Shown here in pieces: positions 33,843 to 42,605 of a stretch of DNA of 64,000 nt (the stretch's first letter is position 1; every line of letters begins with the position of its first letter). Origin of the DNA: Alphaproteobacteria bacterium (lineage in GTDB: Bacteria > Myxococcota_A > UBA796 > CAJQPC01); assembly GCA_020632795.1 (NCBI GenBank), contig JACKEV010000014.1:310001-374000 (forward strand), in the 5' to 3' direction. Below the pieces are notes generated by a model. That model was not told the DNA's origin. It did no database searches and saw nothing but the letters and a program-made list of their open reading frames with translations. A program made the translations under genes and the position numbers.

Positions 33843-34739
33843 ATGAGCACCGCCGAGGGCTTCGAGGAGCTGGTCACCGTCGTGGAGGAGGGCAGCCTGA
33901 CGGCCGCCGCCCGCGCCCTGGGTCTGCCCCGCCCCACCCTGAGCCGGCGCCTGGCCCGGCTCGAGGAGCGGCTGGGGGTCCGCCTCGTGCACCGCACCAC
34001 GCGCCGGCTCAGCGTCACCCCCGCTGGAGAGGCGCTGTACGCGAAGGCCAGGCTGGTGGTGCAGGTCGCCCGCGAGGCCGAGGCCGAGGCCCGGCGCGTC
34101 GATGACGTCCCGCGCGGCCTGCTGCGCGTGTCCGTCCCGACGGGCGCGCCGCAGCAGGTCCTGGCGCGCTGGCTGGTGGGCTTCCTCGACGCATACCCCG
34201 AGGTGCAGGTCGAGGTCGTCGCCAGCAGCGCCCACGTCGACCTGGTCGGCGAGGGCTTCGACGTCGCCCTGCGCGCCGGCCCCGTCGAGGACACCTCCCT
34301 CATCGCCCACCCCCTCGTCCGCAACGAGCGCATCGCCGTGGCCTCGCCGGCCTACCTCCAGGCGCGCGGCACCCCGTGTCGGCCAGAGGACCTGCGCGAC
34401 CACGACTGCATCGTGGGCTACCGGGCGGGCATCGCGCCGGAGACGCACTGGCCGGCCTGCGGCGGCGGCTCCATCCCGGTACACGGCCGCCTGTGCACGA
34501 ACCAGATGGAGGTGCGCCTGCACGCCGCCATCCAGGGCCAGGGCATCGCGATGGTGTTCGCGCGGCTCGCGGCCGCCGCGCTCGCCGACGGGCGCCTGAC
34601 GCAGGTGCTGCCCGATCAGCTCCGCCACCCGGAGCGCGTGTCGTTGGTCTACCGCGAGCGCGCCTTCCTCGAGCCGAAGATCCGGGCCTTCGTGGACCAC
34701 CTCTCCGAGGCGGTCCGGGTCAGCCGAGCGGGGCGGTGA
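33843..34739 (+). CDS. LysR family transcriptional regulator
   Basis: The 298-residue regulator has the N-terminal LysR winged helix (EEGSLTAAARALGLPRPTLS then RRLARLEERLGVRLVHRTTR) and a C-terminal ligand domain of the AaeR/DsdC-like type with VEVVASSAHVDLVGEGFDVA and HPLVRNERIAVASPAYL. These sequences belong to the large group that commonly controls a divergent membrane or redox gene, here the DoxX-like gene. AGGA lies about ten bases upstream of the ATG. Confidence 0.94.
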   Translation: MSTAEGFEELVTVVEEGSLTAAARALGLPRPTLSRRLARLEERLGVRLVHRTTRRLSVTPAGEALYAKARLVVQVAREAEAEARRVDDVPRGLLRVSVPTGAPQQVLARWLVGFLDAYPEVQVEVVASSAHVDLVGEGFDVALRAGPVEDTSLIAHPLVRNERIAVASPAYLQARGTPCRPEDLRDHDCIVGYRAGIAPETHWPACGGGSIPVHGRLCTNQMEVRLHAAIQGQGIAMVFARLAAAALADGRLTQVLPDQLRHPERVSLVYRERAFLEPKIRAFVDHLSEAVRVSRAGR

Positions 34740-34882
34740 GCGGGCGCGCCGCGAGAGGGCCCATCTTCTTACACAGATCCTTACACCCAACCGATACCGA
34801 AACGCCCATCCCTGCGAAAACCCCCTGGAGAAAGCCGCCGCGATCGCGCTAGAATCAAGGGAGCCAAGGAAGGCATCAGGAC

Positions 34883-35605
34883 ATGAAGACGCTCCTCCTC
34901 GCGATCCTGCTCGCGTCCCCACCGGCTCCAGCGCAGGAGCCGCCGCCGGACAGGGTGGTGGACACCGGGGCTCCGGACGAAGGGGTCGAGGCCGAGGCCG
35001 AGGGGACGCCGGACGCCCTGGAGGCCGAGCGGCAGGACACCATCACCCGAAAGCTCGGCTTCAACGCCCGCCAGCGCGCCCAGCAGGACGCCGCGCTGGA
35101 GGAGGCCGCCGCCCAGCGCAACCGCCGCCTGCTGCTCATCGTCATCGTGCTGCTCCTCATGTTCCTGCTGTCCCGCAGCGTGAACCGCCGCGATCCGCGC
35201 GCCGGCCAGCGCCGCCGCCGCCGGGCCCCGGTCAGCCACGACGAGCTGGGGCGGCTGGTGTTCCAGGCCGCCCGGGACGCGGACCTGCGGACCTACCGCT
35301 CCCTGTTCCTGAACGGCTCGGAGGCAGCCGCGCTCATGGGGCGGGAGCAGGCGCAGCTCTACCTGTCCAGCCGGGACGCCGCCGCGCTGGAGGACGCGCT
35401 CGCCGAGCTGGCCGCGCGGATCCCGGCCGGCGCGGTGTTCTCGGCGGTCCGGGCCATCGACGGGGGGCTGATGGGGCTCAACGTCCGCTCCCCCAACGGG
35501 GACGTCGTGACCATCCCCGTGGGCACGGTCACCGACGTCGGCGGCGTCCAGCGCATCCACCTGCCCGCGGCCCTGGCCCCCCGGTTCGAGCGCGTCAAGG
35601 CGTGA
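34883..35605 (+). CDS. Exported single-pass membrane protein of unknown function
   Basis: The 240-residue product has a signal peptide (MKTLLLAILLASPPAPAQEP), an acidic Pro/Glu-rich segment, then a membrane helix at about residues 83-98 (LLLIVIVLLLMFLL) followed by an Arg-rich patch (RRDPRAGQRRRRR). Topology by the positive-inside rule puts the C-terminal 120 residues in the cytoplasm. These form a helical then beta segment (DELGRLVFQAARDADLRTYR; GDVVTIPVGTVTDVGGV). No family is recognised. The 3' end overlaps the convergent kinase gene by 11 bases. Confidence 0.78.
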   Translation: MKTLLLAILLASPPAPAQEPPPDRVVDTGAPDEGVEAEAEGTPDALEAERQDTITRKLGFNARQRAQQDAALEEAAAQRNRRLLLIVIVLLLMFLLSRSVNRRDPRAGQRRRRRAPVSHDELGRLVFQAARDADLRTYRSLFLNGSEAAALMGREQAQLYLSSRDAAALEDALAELAARIPAGAVFSAVRAIDGGLMGLNVRSPNGDVVTIPVGTVTDVGGVQRIHLPAALAPRFERVKA

Positions 35606-38600
35606 GCCTGCGGGCGGCCTCGATCCGGGCCCAGGCCGGGTGGTCGTGCAGGGGGTCGAAGCGGGGCATGGCGGCGAGCTGATCGGCGAGCACCTCGGGG
35701 GTCTCGGAGTCCGCGATGGCCTCCAGCAGGGCGTCGATCGCGGCCTCGGGCTCGCCGGCCATCAGGGCGAGGGAGGCCTGCTCCATGCGCAGGCGGTGCA
35801 GGGCGAAGCGGACGTAGTGGTGGGCCTGCGCGCCCCGCCTCGCCAGGATCTCCTCGGCGATCGCGCGGCCGCGCGCCACGTCCAGCGCCGCCTCGCCAGG
35901 CTGCTCGGCGCGCCGCCAGGCCCCCGCGCGGGCGGCCAGCAGCATGGGGTGAAGCCCCTGGGTCTCCGGATCTGCGGTGGTGTCGAGGGGCGCCTCCCGC
36001 AGCCCGTCGAGCCAGCGGAGCAGCAGCGCGTCGCCCCGCCCCAGCTCCGGGAGGTGGTAGAACTCGGTGAAGAAGACGTGGCCGAGCCGGGTCCACGCGG
36101 CGGCGCCGAACAGCTCGACGTAGACGGCCCCGACCAGCTCGGTGTGCCGCCGCAGCATCGGGACGAGGTCCCCGTGAAGCTCCGGGTCGCGGCGCAGCGC
36201 CTCCCGGAGGACGCGCGTGGCCTCGGCCGGCTGGCCGGATCCCGCCAGGGCGACGATCCGGGCCTGACGCCAGGGCCAGCTCTCCTGGGGGTTCGCCTGG
36301 AGCAGGGCGAGGGCCTCCCCGGGGCGCCCCAACGCCAGGGCCCGTCGGGCCTCGGCCAGGGGATCCGGGGGCTGCTCGACCGGCGCGAGGCCCCGGGTCC
36401 GGATCCGGTGCAGGGTCAGCTCGAAGGGGGTCTCGGCCTCGGAGATGGACGCGAGCGACAGCGCGAACGGCTCTTCCGAAAGCAGCTGCTGGTGGGTGTC
36501 GTAGACGGTATGTGCGAAGATGCCCGCCGGCCCGCTCAGCGAGCAGGAGGCCCGGCCGACGGCGGGGTCCCAGGTCCAGCGCAGCACCACCCGGGTGTCC
36601 ACCAGAGGGGGCTCGGCCGGCTCTTCGCGCAGCGTGGGCAGGTCGGGGCAGCTCAGCCAGCGCGACGAGACGTCGCCGCCGCCGCTGGCCAGCCACTTCA
36701 GCGACCGCCAGAGGTCGAGAGGCTGCGGCTCCTCCGGGCCGAAGGACCAGCGGCCGGCCCAGAGCATCGGGCCGGGGGTCATCTCCAGCTCGATCATCAC
36801 CGGATCGCCCGTCCAGGCGACCTGCTGGTGGAGCAGGCGCTCGACCCCCGCGCCCCGCAGCTTCAGCGCGCCGTTGACCCGATCCAGGCGGACCCCGGAG
36901 GGCTGGTCCACGCGCCAGGACGTCGGCAGGCCCTCCGCGAAGTCGGCGACCTGCTCGCTGTCCGCGAAGCCAGGGGTCAGGCGGGCGAGGGCGTCGCGGA
37001 GGGCGTCGGGCACGGGCTCGGGCAGCGCGGCGCGGCGCGCGGCGACGGGCAGGAGCTCCTCCAGCCGCAGGTCCGCGAGCAGGCAGCGCAGGGCGCCGTC
37101 GAGGGCCACCGCGGCGCTGTCGGGGTCCTCGGCGGCCTGGAGGTAGCGCGCGGCGGCCTGGTGGAACGCGGCGGACTCCTCCAGGACCTCCGCCGCGCGC
37201 AGGCGGGCGAGGGCGCGGGTGGAGGCCTCCACGCTGACGCTGGCCAGGGCGTCGAAGCGCTCGGCGGCGGTCTCGGCCAGGCCGACCGCGACCAGCTCCT
37301 CGGCGCGGGACCAGGGCTCGCGCAGCCCCTGGGGCACGGCGTCCGGGACCAGGCGGGGTGCGGTGGGCGCGGAGGGGAGGACGGGCAGGGCGTCGGTGCC
37401 CGCGCCCAGCACCCAGAGGCGGTGCGCCCCGCCGACGGTACGCACCAGCAGCTCGTCGGCGGGGTCGTCGTCGAGGTTCATGGCGGCGATGGGCATGAGC
37501 CCCTCCAGGGCCAGCTCCTCGACGCCCTCCCCGTCAAAGCCGGTGTAGATCCAGGTCCAGGCGCCCTCGACGCCGCGGAGCAGCTCGTCCTGGCCGTCGC
37601 CGTCGAGGTCGGCGGCGAACATGGGGTCCGGCTCCAGGAAGGGGTGCCCCGTGATGTCGATGCGCTCCCGGCGGGGCGGCGTGGGCGTGGGCAGGGTCCG
37701 CTCCAGGGTCAGGCCCCGGTCGTCGACGAACAGCAGGTGGACCCCGCGGGGCACGCCCTGGGGGGTGCCGGGGCGGAAGAAGCGGTGGTTCAGGGGCTGA
37801 TCGGGGTCGTGCAGGGTCAGCGCGGCGGCGCGGAGCCGCGCGCCCGCCAGCAGGGTGAGCCGGCGCACGGTGGACAGCCGGTGCCGGGCGATCAGGGACA
37901 GGGTGTCGCCTGCGGGTTGCAGCAGCCGCACATCGTAGGATGACCAGTGCGAGGTCCCGGCGAAGAGGCTGCGGATCCCGTCGACCTCAGCGGACTCCAG
38001 GCCGGTGACCTCGGAGGCGCGCGCGCCGGTGCTGCCCTTGTGGGGGGCCATGTGCCACGCGCCGTCGGCGTCGACCTGCAGCACCTCCAGCACCCGCTCG
38101 TTGGCGACGTAGTGCTCGAACCGCCCGTCGCGGTCGAGGTCCGCGCTCTCGGCGTCGAAGACGTGCTCGCAGGTCCGCTCGTACACCAGGGACATCGCCC
38201 CGTCGCGCCGCTCGAACACCCGGCAGGCGTCGCTGCCGGCGTTCATCAGGGCCGGGGTGGGGGCCTCCTGGAGGGGAAACAGCCGGGCCTCGCTGCTGGG
38301 CAGCGTGTGGGCGGCGAGCGGCGTCAGGGCTGCGGCGTCGGGGCTCACCACGGTCAGGTGCCTGCCCCGGGTGTCCCAGACGGCCAGCTCGCGGACGCCG
38401 TCGCCGTCGTGGTCCCAGGGGAAGGCGTCGTCGGCGTGCAGCTCGGTGGCGGTGGCCTGGCCCAGGGCGGCGAGCAGGGCGTCCACGGCGGGCGGGGGGT
38501 CGAGGGCGCGGGCGGCGTCGAAGTCGCGGCGGGTGATGGCGAGGTCGCGGGTCCAGCGGCGCAGCTCGGGGCGCGCTGCGGCCTGGGGGTCGAGGGTGGC

Positions 38601-39992
38601 GAGCCTGGCGGTGACGGCGTCGAGGCGGTCCCAGGCGTGCTGGCTGCGGAAGCTGACGGCCATCGCGCGCAGGGCGGCGGACTGGTCCTCCCTCAAGGTC
38701 GCGAGGGCGTAGCTGGTGGCGAAGGCGTCGACGGCGGCGTCGGGGTCGCGCTCGCGGAGGCGCTCGCCCTGGGCGCGCCAGGCGAGGGCGAGGGCGTGGG
38801 TCTCGGCGTTGCCGGGGAAGTCGGCGAAGGCCCGGAAGGCGGCGTCGGCCTCGTCGGCCCGGCCGGCCTTGAGCAGCGCGTTGACCCGGGCGTCGACGGC
38901 GGCCCAGCGCTCGTCGGCCTGGGCCTCCCGGCGGGCGAGGGCGAGGTGCTCCTGGGCGGCGCTGCCGCCGATCCCGAGCAGCAGACCGACCGCGGCGATG
39001 GCGACCGCGATCAGCGGCGTGCGGTGGCGCCGCGCCCGCTGCAGCAGCCGCCGCGTCGCCGAGGGGCCGGTGGCCAGCACGGCCTCACCGGCCAGAAAGC
39101 GCTCCAGGTCCTCCGCCATCGCGAGGGTGGTGGGGTAGCGGTCCTCGGGCTCCTTCGCGAGGGCCTGCAGGCAGATCCGCTCCAGCGCGGGGGGCAGGCC
39201 GGCCAGCGGGGGCGGGTCGTCGGAGACCACGCGCTGCATGGTGAGGGCGGGGTTGGGGGCCTTGAAGGGGTGCTCGCCGCTGAGCATCTCGTAGAGCATC
39301 ACCCCGAGGGCGAACTGGTCGCTGCGGGGGCCCACCGCGTCGGTCTCGCCCAGGGCCTGCTCGGGGGACATGTAGGCGGGGGTGCCCATGACGGCGGCGT
39401 CGCGGGTGAGGTGGGCGGACTCGCCGGAGAGGTCCTTCACCAGGCCGAAGTCGGTGAGGATGGGGGTGTCGCCGTCCAGGAGCACGTTGCCGGGCTTGAC
39501 GTCGCGGTGGATGAGGCCCTCGGTGTGGGCGACGTGGAGGGCGCGGGCCAGGGCGGCGGCGACGCGGGCGGCGGCCTCGGGGGTCAGGGGCCCCTCGCGG
39601 AGGCGCTCCTGGAGCGACGCGCCGCGCACGAACTGCATGGTGAAGTAGTCGATCCCCCGGGCCTCCCCGACGTCGAAGATGTCGATGATGTTGGGGTGGG
39701 TGAGGCGGGCCACGGCGCGGGCCTCCCGCAGGAAGCGGCGGCGCCGGTTGGAGCCCTTCCCCGTCTCCCCGACCCGCAGCATCTTGAGGGCGACCTCCCG
39801 CTCCAGCACGGTGTCGCGGGCCCGCAGCACCACCCCCATGCCCCCGCGCCCGAGCACGCCGAGCAGCTCGTAGCGCCCGAACCGGTTCGCGGAGGGATCG
39901 GCGGCCGCGGGGAGGGACTCCGCGTCGCCGCTGACCTCGCTCAGCAGGGCCTGGGTCTCCAGAGGCGAGAGGCTGGTTCGTTCACCGGACAC
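35595..39992 (-). CDS. Giant Ser/Thr kinase with FG-GAP/VCBS-like and TPR-like extracytoplasmic part
   Basis: The 1465-residue protein has an N-terminal Hanks-type kinase (about 41-310) with GRGGMGVV, Lys70 in ALKM, catalytic HRDVKPGN, DFG and MSPEQ, all intact. A membrane helix at about 318-340 (LIAVAIAAVGLLLGIGG) separates it from a long outer part: helical TPR-like repeats, then beta-propeller blades with calcium loops (DHDGDGVRELAVWD, DLDRDGRFEHY, DLDGDGQDELLRG), a lectin-like segment near 1080-1190 and more TPR-like helices at the end. It looks like a membrane receptor kinase. GTG 39992 is preferred to ATG 40106, which has no ribosome site; the frame upstream to 40328 overlaps the divergent lipoprotein and is not credible. 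Confidence 0.9.
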   Translation of the reverse strand: MSGERTSLSPLETQALLSEVSGDAESLPAAADPSANRFGRYELLGVLGRGGMGVVLRARDTVLEREVALKMLRVGETGKGSNRRRRFLREARAVARLTHPNIIDIFDVGEARGIDYFTMQFVRGASLQERLREGPLTPEAAARVAAALARALHVAHTEGLIHRDVKPGNVLLDGDTPILTDFGLVKDLSGESAHLTRDAAVMGTPAYMSPEQALGETDAVGPRSDQFALGVMLYEMLSGEHPFKAPNPALTMQRVVSDDPPPLAGLPPALERICLQALAKEPEDRYPTTLAMAEDLERFLAGEAVLATGPSATRRLLQRARRHRTPLIAVAIAAVGLLLGIGGSAAQEHLALARREAQADERWAAVDARVNALLKAGRADEADAAFRAFADFPGNAETHALALAWRAQGERLRERDPDAAVDAFATSYALATLREDQSAALRAMAVSFRSQHAWDRLDAVTARLATLDPQAAARPELRRWTRDLAITRRDFDAARALDPPPAVDALLAALGQATATELHADDAFPWDHDGDGVRELAVWDTRGRHLTVVSPDAAALTPLAAHTLPSSEARLFPLQEAPTPALMNAGSDACRVFERRDGAMSLVYERTCEHVFDAESADLDRDGRFEHYVANERVLEVLQVDADGAWHMAPHKGSTGARASEVTGLESAEVDGIRSLFAGTSHWSSYDVRLLQPAGDTLSLIARHRLSTVRRLTLLAGARLRAAALTLHDPDQPLNHRFFRPGTPQGVPRGVHLLFVDDRGLTLERTLPTPTPPRRERIDITGHPFLEPDPMFAADLDGDGQDELLRGVEGAWTWIYTGFDGEGVEELALEGLMPIAAMNLDDDPADELLVRTVGGAHRLWVLGAGTDALPVLPSAPTAPRLVPDAVPQGLREPWSRAEELVAVGLAETAAERFDALASVSVEASTRALARLRAAEVLEESAAFHQAAARYLQAAEDPDSAAVALDGALRCLLADLRLEELLPVAARRAALPEPVPDALRDALARLTPGFADSEQVADFAEGLPTSWRVDQPSGVRLDRVNGALKLRGAGVERLLHQQVAWTGDPVMIELEMTPGPMLWAGRWSFGPEEPQPLDLWRSLKWLASGGGDVSSRWLSCPDLPTLREEPAEPPLVDTRVVLRWTWDPAVGRASCSLSGPAGIFAHTVYDTHQQLLSEEPFALSLASISEAETPFELTLHRIRTRGLAPVEQPPDPLAEARRALALGRPGEALALLQANPQESWPWRQARIVALAGSGQPAEATRVLREALRRDPELHGDLVPMLRRHTELVGAVYVELFGAAAWTRLGHVFFTEFYHLPELGRGDALLLRWLDGLREAPLDTTADPETQGLHPMLLAARAGAWRRAEQPGEAALDVARGRAIAEEILARRGAQAHHYVRFALHRLRMEQASLALMAGEPEAAIDALLEAIADSETPEVLADQLAAMPRFDPLHDHPAWARIEAARRLTP

Positions 39993-40155
39993 CGTCGGCG
40001 TGCCGCTCCGTCCTGGGGCCTGGCGTCCATGCGCCCGCTGCACCACCCTCCACCATTCCGGATCTGCCCCCCCCTGCGCAAGCGGCCGACGGATCGTTGA
40101 CGACATGGGGCGTTCAAGGGAGAATGAGGCCGCCAGGAAAGCCCTTGGAGGAACC

Positions 40156-42087
40156 ATGATGCGTCTCCCGATGCTGTTCGTCTTCGCCCTCGCCTGCAGA
40201 AACGACAAGGATGTGGTCAACGAGACCGGCCCCGTGGTCACCGACGACACCGGCGGGGAGGTGGTCGACGCCGACGGCGACGGGTTCAGCGTCGACGAGG
40301 ACTGCAACGACGCCGACGCGGCCATCAACCCCGGCGCGACCGAGGTGCCCTACGACGGCGTGGACAACGACTGCGACGCGGCCACCGCCGACGACGACCT
40401 CGACGGCGACGGCTTCCCCCTGAACGTCGACTGCGACGACACCGACGCCGACACCCACCCCGGGGCCACCGAGGTCTGCAACGGCGAGGACGACGACTGC
40501 GACGGCGAGATCGACGACGCCGCTGGCGGCGTCTGGTACGCGGACCTCGACGGGGACGGCTACGGCGACCGCTTCAACAGCTCCCAGCTCTGCGAGGGCA
40601 CCACCGGCTTCGTGGCCGACGGCAGCGACTGCGACGACACCGACGCGGACGTCAACCCCGGCGCCTACGAGCTGTGCGAGGACGAGACCGACAACGACTG
40701 CGACGGCCGGGTCGACGAGGACGAGGCCTACGACGCCGCGGTCTGGTACCAGGACGTCGACCGGGACGGGTACGGCGACCCCGACTACACCACCCGCGCC
40801 TGCGACCAGCCCACCGGCTACGCCGACAACGACGACGACTGCGACGACGCCGAGGCCACCACCCACCCCGGCGCGACCGAGGTCTGCGACAGCGTCGACA
40901 ACGACTGCGACGGGGCCACCGACGAGGAGGGCGCCACCGGGGGCGGCACGTACTACGCCGACAGCGACGGGGACGGCTACGGCAGCCCCGACTACACCCG
41001 CCAGGCCTGCGAGGCCCCGGCCGGCTACGTCAGCGACAGCTCGGACTGCGACGACAGCGACGCCAGCAGCTACCCCGGGGCCATCGAGGACTGCGACCAG
41101 GACGACGACGACTGCGACGGCACCGTCGACGAGGGCGCGACGACCACCTACTACCTGGACCTCGACGGGGACGGCTACGGCGACGACGGCTACACCGCCG
41201 AGGCCTGCTCGGCGCCCACCAGCTACTACGTCACCAGCGGCGGGGACTGCGACGACGCCGACAGCGACTACAACCCCGGCGCGACCGCCGGCTGCGACGG
41301 CAACGACTACGACTGCGACGGCCTGGTCGACAACGACGGCGACGGGGACGGCTACAGCGACATCTCCTGCGGCGGGCTGGACTGCGACGACAGCGACGCC
41401 AGCATCGTCCCGGAGCAGGGCGGCGGCTGCGCGCTGGGCACCACCTGCCTCGACATCCTGGATTCGGGCGTGGGCACCACCGACGGCGTCTACACCGTGG
41501 ACCCCGACGGCCTGAACACCGGCGTGGACCCCTGGGACGTCTACTGCGACATGACCACGGAGGGCGGCGGCTGGACCCTGCTGGGCAAGACCATCAAGTC
41601 CGGGCTGTCCTCCGCCGAGCGGGACACCATCCGGCGGGGGGACTGGCAGACCTACACCCAGGACGGCTACGGCGACCCTGAGACCACCTCGCTCATCTTC
41701 TGGGCGCCGCTGGAGTTCTGGTACCAGCTCACCCGGGCCTACCCCAACAACATCCTCTGGCTCGAGGACAGCGGCTACGACCTGCGGATGGACGAGTTCG
41801 AGATCGCGGACTCGAGCCTGGACTACGCGATCGACTGGGCCAGCGGGGTGAGCGGGTACGACCAGATCATCACGGTCGTGAAGGGGCAGGGGTTCACGAC
41901 GTATGACAATGACAACGATACGTGGTCGTCGAACTGTTCGTATCAGAACGTGGGGTACAATGGGGGGTGGTGGTACACGAACTGTTATCAGTTGAGCATG
42001 CTGCATGCGGATAACAATTTGTATTCGTGGAGGAACAACGTCAGTAACTCTGTGACGTACCTGTATATATGGTTCAGGGAGGATTGA
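40156..42087 (+). CDS. MopE-like metal-binding repeat lipoprotein with fibrinogen-C-like end (paralogue 2)
   Basis: The 643-residue paralogue of the 27915 gene starts MMRLPMLFVFALACRND. GGAGG lies four bases before ATG 40156. About eight MopE-type repeats (DLDGDGYGD, CDQPTGYADN, CDDAEATTHPGATEVC, DNDCDG) precede a C-terminal domain with CDMTTEGGGWTLLGK. The acidic repeats should bind calcium or other divalent metal at the cell surface. The last 70 codons drop sharply in GC and use many A/T codons (YDNDNDTWSSNCSYQNVGYN and onward), unlike the rest of the gene. A three-hairpin element follows 85 bases after the stop, as it does after paralogue 1. Confidence 0.92.
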   Translation: MMRLPMLFVFALACRNDKDVVNETGPVVTDDTGGEVVDADGDGFSVDEDCNDADAAINPGATEVPYDGVDNDCDAATADDDLDGDGFPLNVDCDDTDADTHPGATEVCNGEDDDCDGEIDDAAGGVWYADLDGDGYGDRFNSSQLCEGTTGFVADGSDCDDTDADVNPGAYELCEDETDNDCDGRVDEDEAYDAAVWYQDVDRDGYGDPDYTTRACDQPTGYADNDDDCDDAEATTHPGATEVCDSVDNDCDGATDEEGATGGGTYYADSDGDGYGSPDYTRQACEAPAGYVSDSSDCDDSDASSYPGAIEDCDQDDDDCDGTVDEGATTTYYLDLDGDGYGDDGYTAEACSAPTSYYVTSGGDCDDADSDYNPGATAGCDGNDYDCDGLVDNDGDGDGYSDISCGGLDCDDSDASIVPEQGGGCALGTTCLDILDSGVGTTDGVYTVDPDGLNTGVDPWDVYCDMTTEGGGWTLLGKTIKSGLSSAERDTIRRGDWQTYTQDGYGDPETTSLIFWAPLEFWYQLTRAYPNNILWLEDSGYDLRMDEFEIADSSLDYAIDWASGVSGYDQIITVVKGQGFTTYDNDNDTWSSNCSYQNVGYNGGWWYTNCYQLSMLHADNNLYSWRNNVSNSVTYLYIWFRED

Positions 42088-42171
42088 GGCGTTGCGGTGA
42101 CGGGCTCGTCGCTTCGGTGCGCTCGGTTGGAGGGCGCCGGGAACTCTTTGGAGGTCTCTGCGAGTGCCATC

Positions 42172-42337
42172 GCGTGGCGCTGATCGCGACGAACTCCTCG
42201 GGTGGGGGAGGGGGCCTCACCGCCTGCCAGAAGGAGGGGACCCCTCCAGGTCCCCTCCTTCGGTCTGCTGCGCAGACCTGACCTCCCCCCGGGGTCTGCT
42301 CACCCGTCCGGGGTTCGCCAAAGTCGCCAGGGCGGGG
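42172..42337 (+). repeat. Three-hairpin dispersed element, copy C
   Basis: The copy starts GCGTGGCGCTGATCGCGACG. Hairpin 1 is a perfect 13-pair stem: GAAGGAGGGGACC (42230-42242), loop CCTCCA, GGTCCCCTCCTTC (42249-42261). Hairpin 2 follows at once: GGTCTGC-TGC-GCAGACC (42262-42278). The linker CTGACCTCCCCCCGGGGTCT is identical to copy A. Hairpin 3 is ACCC-GTCCG-GGGT. The tail TTCGCCAAAGTCGCCAGGG matches copy B. Stem sequences differ between copies yet stay paired. Confidence 0.8.
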
Positions 42338-42399
42338 TGAGGTGTTTCGCATGAAAGCGCTGTGGTGCGGGTGTGGTGCGTATCCAAAAAGGGGCGCTC

Positions 42400-42507
42400 G
42401 GCTCCCGTGATGTCGGGTGTCGGGTAGTGGCGCTCGGCTTCCCTGGTCTCGGGTGTCGGGTCGTGGCGCTTGGCTTCCGTGGTCCCGGGTGTCGGGTAGT
42501 GGCGCTC
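42400..42507. repeat. Three tandem 36-bp units
   Basis: Units begin at 42400, 42436 and 42472, all of the form GGCTYCCNTGRT followed by CTCGGGTGTCGGGT and ending in GTGGCGCTY. They differ from one another at a few positions. No gene is credible here, although one minus-strand frame reads the units as a repeated ERHYPTP-type peptide. Confidence 0.9.
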
Positions 42508-42515
42508 GGCTCCCC

Positions 42516-42585
42516 GAGACCCGTTCTGGGAGACCCGTTCTGCGAGACCCGTTCTGCGAGACCCGGTCTGCGAGACCCGGTCTCC
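42516..42585. repeat. Five tandem 14-bp units
   Basis: GAGACCCGTTCTGC-type units start at 42516, 42530, 42544, 42558 and 42572. Two are identical and the others differ by one or two bases. The block ends 20 bases before the stop of the MYXO-CTERM-like gene. The unit is not a multiple of three. Confidence 0.92.
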
Positions 42586-42605
42586 CGGCCCGTCGCCAGC
42601 TCGGA

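Noticed and set aside
41500..42087. Variable region of a diversity-generating retroelement at the C-terminus of MopE-like gene 2
   Set aside because: The Asn/Tyr-rich, low-GC end suggested it, but no reverse transcriptase, template repeat or accessory gene is present and the fold is fibrinogen-C-like, not C-type lectin.
42516..42585. CRISPR array
   Set aside because: The 14-bp units are directly tandem with no spacers and no cas gene is present.
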